Positions 31,030 to 32,298 of a stretch of DNA of 32,298 bases are shown here, in pieces. The position numbers were made by a program, and so were the translations under genes. A model generated the notes under the pieces. That model saw only the letters and a list, made by a program, of their open reading frames with translations. It had not been told where the DNA came from and did no database searches. Origin of the DNA: Acrocarpospora catenulata (lineage in GTDB: Bacteria; Actinomycetota; Actinomycetes; Streptosporangiales; Streptosporangiaceae); the NCBI RefSeq assembly GCF_018476525.1, contig NZ_JAHCST010000087.1, positions 1-32,298 on the forward strand, read 5' to 3'. Positions within the stretch are counted from its first letter, which is position 1; every line of letters begins with the position of its first letter.

Positions 31030-31300
31030 AGGTCGTTATGGTGTTTGCCGTGGTTGGGTAAGCGAGCATTGGCTCCTGCGGTAGGGGTGTCACCTCCACA
31101 CCTCAAGGGCGTTTGTCATCTTGGGGTAAGCGAGCATTGGCTCCACAGCAGGGGCATCGGCCCCACTCTTTCAGGTCACTTGTCGTGTTTGTCGTGTTTG
31201 GGTAAGCGGGCATTGGCTCCGCGGTAGGGGTGTTGGCCTCACGCCTCCAGGTCGTTCGTCGTGTTTGTCGTGTTTGTCGTAGGTGAGCGTTGGCTCCACG
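31030..31300. repeat. Degenerate 70-80 bp tandem repeat, about four units
   Basis: The core GGGTAAGCGAGCATTGGCTC recurs at 31,056, 31,124 and 31,200 (one mismatch), and a decayed copy at 31,281-31,297. Each core is preceded by TGTTTGTCG-like 9-mers and followed by GGTAGGGGTGT-N-CCTC-type sequence. Copies are 68-81 nt apart. No protein-coding frame is conserved across units. Confidence 0.7.
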
Positions 31301-31429
31301 CGGCGCGGTATATGGTCGCGAGCTGGCGCTGGTTCCCTGGGGCTACTCGTCGGCCGCACAGGGGCGATCCCCAGAACCCCTCCATCTGGGGGTCGAGGTA
31401 GGGGATCGAGGCGGGGAGACGAAGTGGGG

Positions 31430-31537
31430 CAAAGCCTCGGCCGTCGTCTTCACCATGGACCGCAACAGGTCCGGGTCGTTGGTCTCAAGTTCGCGTGCCA
31501 ACTAGCCGGCAGAGTCCACCCTGTCGTTCACGGCCAT
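31430..31537 (-). pseudogene. Remnant of an IS256-type transposase N-terminus
   Basis: On the minus strand an ATG at 31,537 behind AAGGAGG opens M-A-V-N-D-R-V-D-S-A-G, hits a TAG at 31,504, and continues in the same frame as L-A-R-E-L-E-T-N-D-P-D-L-L-R-S-M-V-K-T-T, then A-E-A-L. This resembles the start of actinobacterial IS256-family transposases as I remember them. After A-E-A-L the resemblance ends, so the element is broken and mostly deleted. The sequence from about 31,538 to 31,650 could be its left end, but I could not identify inverted repeats. The stretch 31,301-31,429 holds nothing else I recognise. Confidence 0.5.
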
Positions 31538-31716
31538 CGCATTCGCCTCCTTCGATCTTGGTATCACTACCGGAAGGATCACGCGATGGCCATCCTCATT
31601 TCACGACGCCACGCCTGCTACCAGCGGAAACTCGTACACCACCTCCATTGACGCAACCCGGCAATCTGAATCATCGCCTGCGGACGCGCCATCCACCTGC
31701 CCCGGCCGAGCCGGGT

Positions 31717-32298
31717 CCGACCGAAGGCCAAACCCAGCGAAGCCGCCGGACACGCCATCCACCTGCCCCGCGGAGCCAGCTCGGACCGAAGGCCAACTCG
31801 GCGAACAGGAAGACCACGACCAGAGCGAACACCACGGTATCCACAGAAACGACCCCACCAGCGAAAACGTGCACCCAACGCCGAGTACAACCGAAACCAC
31901 GACGAACACGGCGGCCCAGACAACTCTCAGCCCGACACAGCCGGATCGGACCGAAGGCCAAACCCAGCGAAGCCACCGGACACGCCATCCACCTGCCCCG
32001 CGGAGCCAACTCGGACCGAAGGCCAAACCGGCGAACAGGAAGACCACGACCAGAGCGAACACCACGGTATCCACAGAAACGACCCCACCAGCGAAAACGT
32101 GCACCCAACGCCGAGTACAACCGAAACCACGACGAACGCGGCGACCCGGACGACTCTCAGCCCGACGCAGCCGGGACCCAAGGTCAAACCCGGCGAAGCC
32201 GCCAACACGCCATCCGCCTGCCCGGCGGAGCCAGCTCGGGCCGAAGGTCAACCCGGCGGAGCCGTCGGACGCGCCCTCCGCCTGCCCGGCGGAGCCGG
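31717..32298. repeat. 230-bp tandem repeat, two full copies and a partial one at the window edge
   Basis: The sequence CCGAAGGCCAAACCCAGCGA occurs at 31,721 and again at 31,951, and the bases that follow are nearly identical for the whole 230-bp period, including GAACAGGAAGACCACGACC and ACGGTATCCACAGAAACGAC blocks. A third, more diverged copy starts near 32,177 and runs out of the window. Within each unit a shorter CGGAGCC-N-GCTCGG-CCGAAGG block also recurs. The period is not a multiple of three, so open frames here change frame from copy to copy and are not taken as genes. Confidence 0.85.

Noticed and set aside
31056-31300. Possible CRISPR array from the repeated 20-bp core
   Set aside because: Spacers are themselves similar to one another and of uneven length, repeats decay in the last copy, and there are no cas genes nearby.
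31601-32251. A 216-codon leftward frame with Trp/Val-rich repeats
   Set aside because: It reads through the 230-bp tandem repeat, whose period is not a multiple of three, so each copy is read in another frame. No start signal, and no protein-like conservation.

Overview
The window is GC-rich DNA with many GTG starts, 1-4 bp stop/start overlaps and clear GGAGG-type ribosome binding sites. It also carries DUF3618, DUF6286 and AmaP-like genes. Together these point to a high-GC actinomycete; a Streptosporangiales-like host is a guess.

Positions about 180-27,280 form one catabolic gene cluster. A leftward block holds a TctC-type binding protein, a TctA-TctB fusion permease, MmgE/PrpD enzyme 2, a cupin, a phosphoglycerate-mutase-like phosphatase, MmgE/PrpD enzyme 1, a cyclic amidohydrolase and an MFS exporter. 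A rightward block starting at 10,256 holds a Rieske oxygenase, an unrecognised protein, a PanB-like lyase and an alpha/beta hydrolase. A leftward Pht5-like protein follows. Then comes a rightward operon with a zinc alcohol dehydrogenase, a CHA aldolase (LigK/ProA type), a 4-oxalomesaconate hydratase (LigJ type) and a 4,5-dihydroxyphthalate decarboxylase-like protein. A leftward ferredoxin/ferredoxin-reductase pair is next. The last block is a rightward polar-amino-acid-type ABC importer with a CapA-like metallophosphatase, a truncated and a full MmgE/PrpD, and finally a FadR-type GntR regulator.

The promoter regions of these units carry a shared operator-like motif, approximately TTGGWCTAATGGTCTAACC. 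I find it at seven places, including in front of the GntR gene, so the cluster looks like one regulon under that repressor. Functionally it looks like uptake (TctABC and ABC) and oxidation (Rieske, ferredoxin and reductase) of an aromatic or polycarboxylic acid. Products would drain through 4-oxalomesaconate and 4-carboxy-4-hydroxy-2-oxoadipate to pyruvate and oxaloacetate. No recognised ring-cleavage dioxygenase is present, although the cupin could fill that gap. Three unusual MmgE/PrpD paralogues must act on some intermediate I cannot name.

From 27,280 to 30,910 the genes look like ordinary chromosome: an envelope-stress pair, a DSD1-like PLP enzyme, a DUF3618 protein, a Bcp peroxiredoxin and a tRNA. 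The tRNA has a UAG (leucine) anticodon but a short variable loop, which is unusual. The last 1.4 kb holds no intact gene. It contains a terminator-like hairpin, GC hairpins, a roughly 70-80 bp degenerate repeat, a remnant of an IS256-type transposase and a 230-bp tandem repeat that runs off the window edge.
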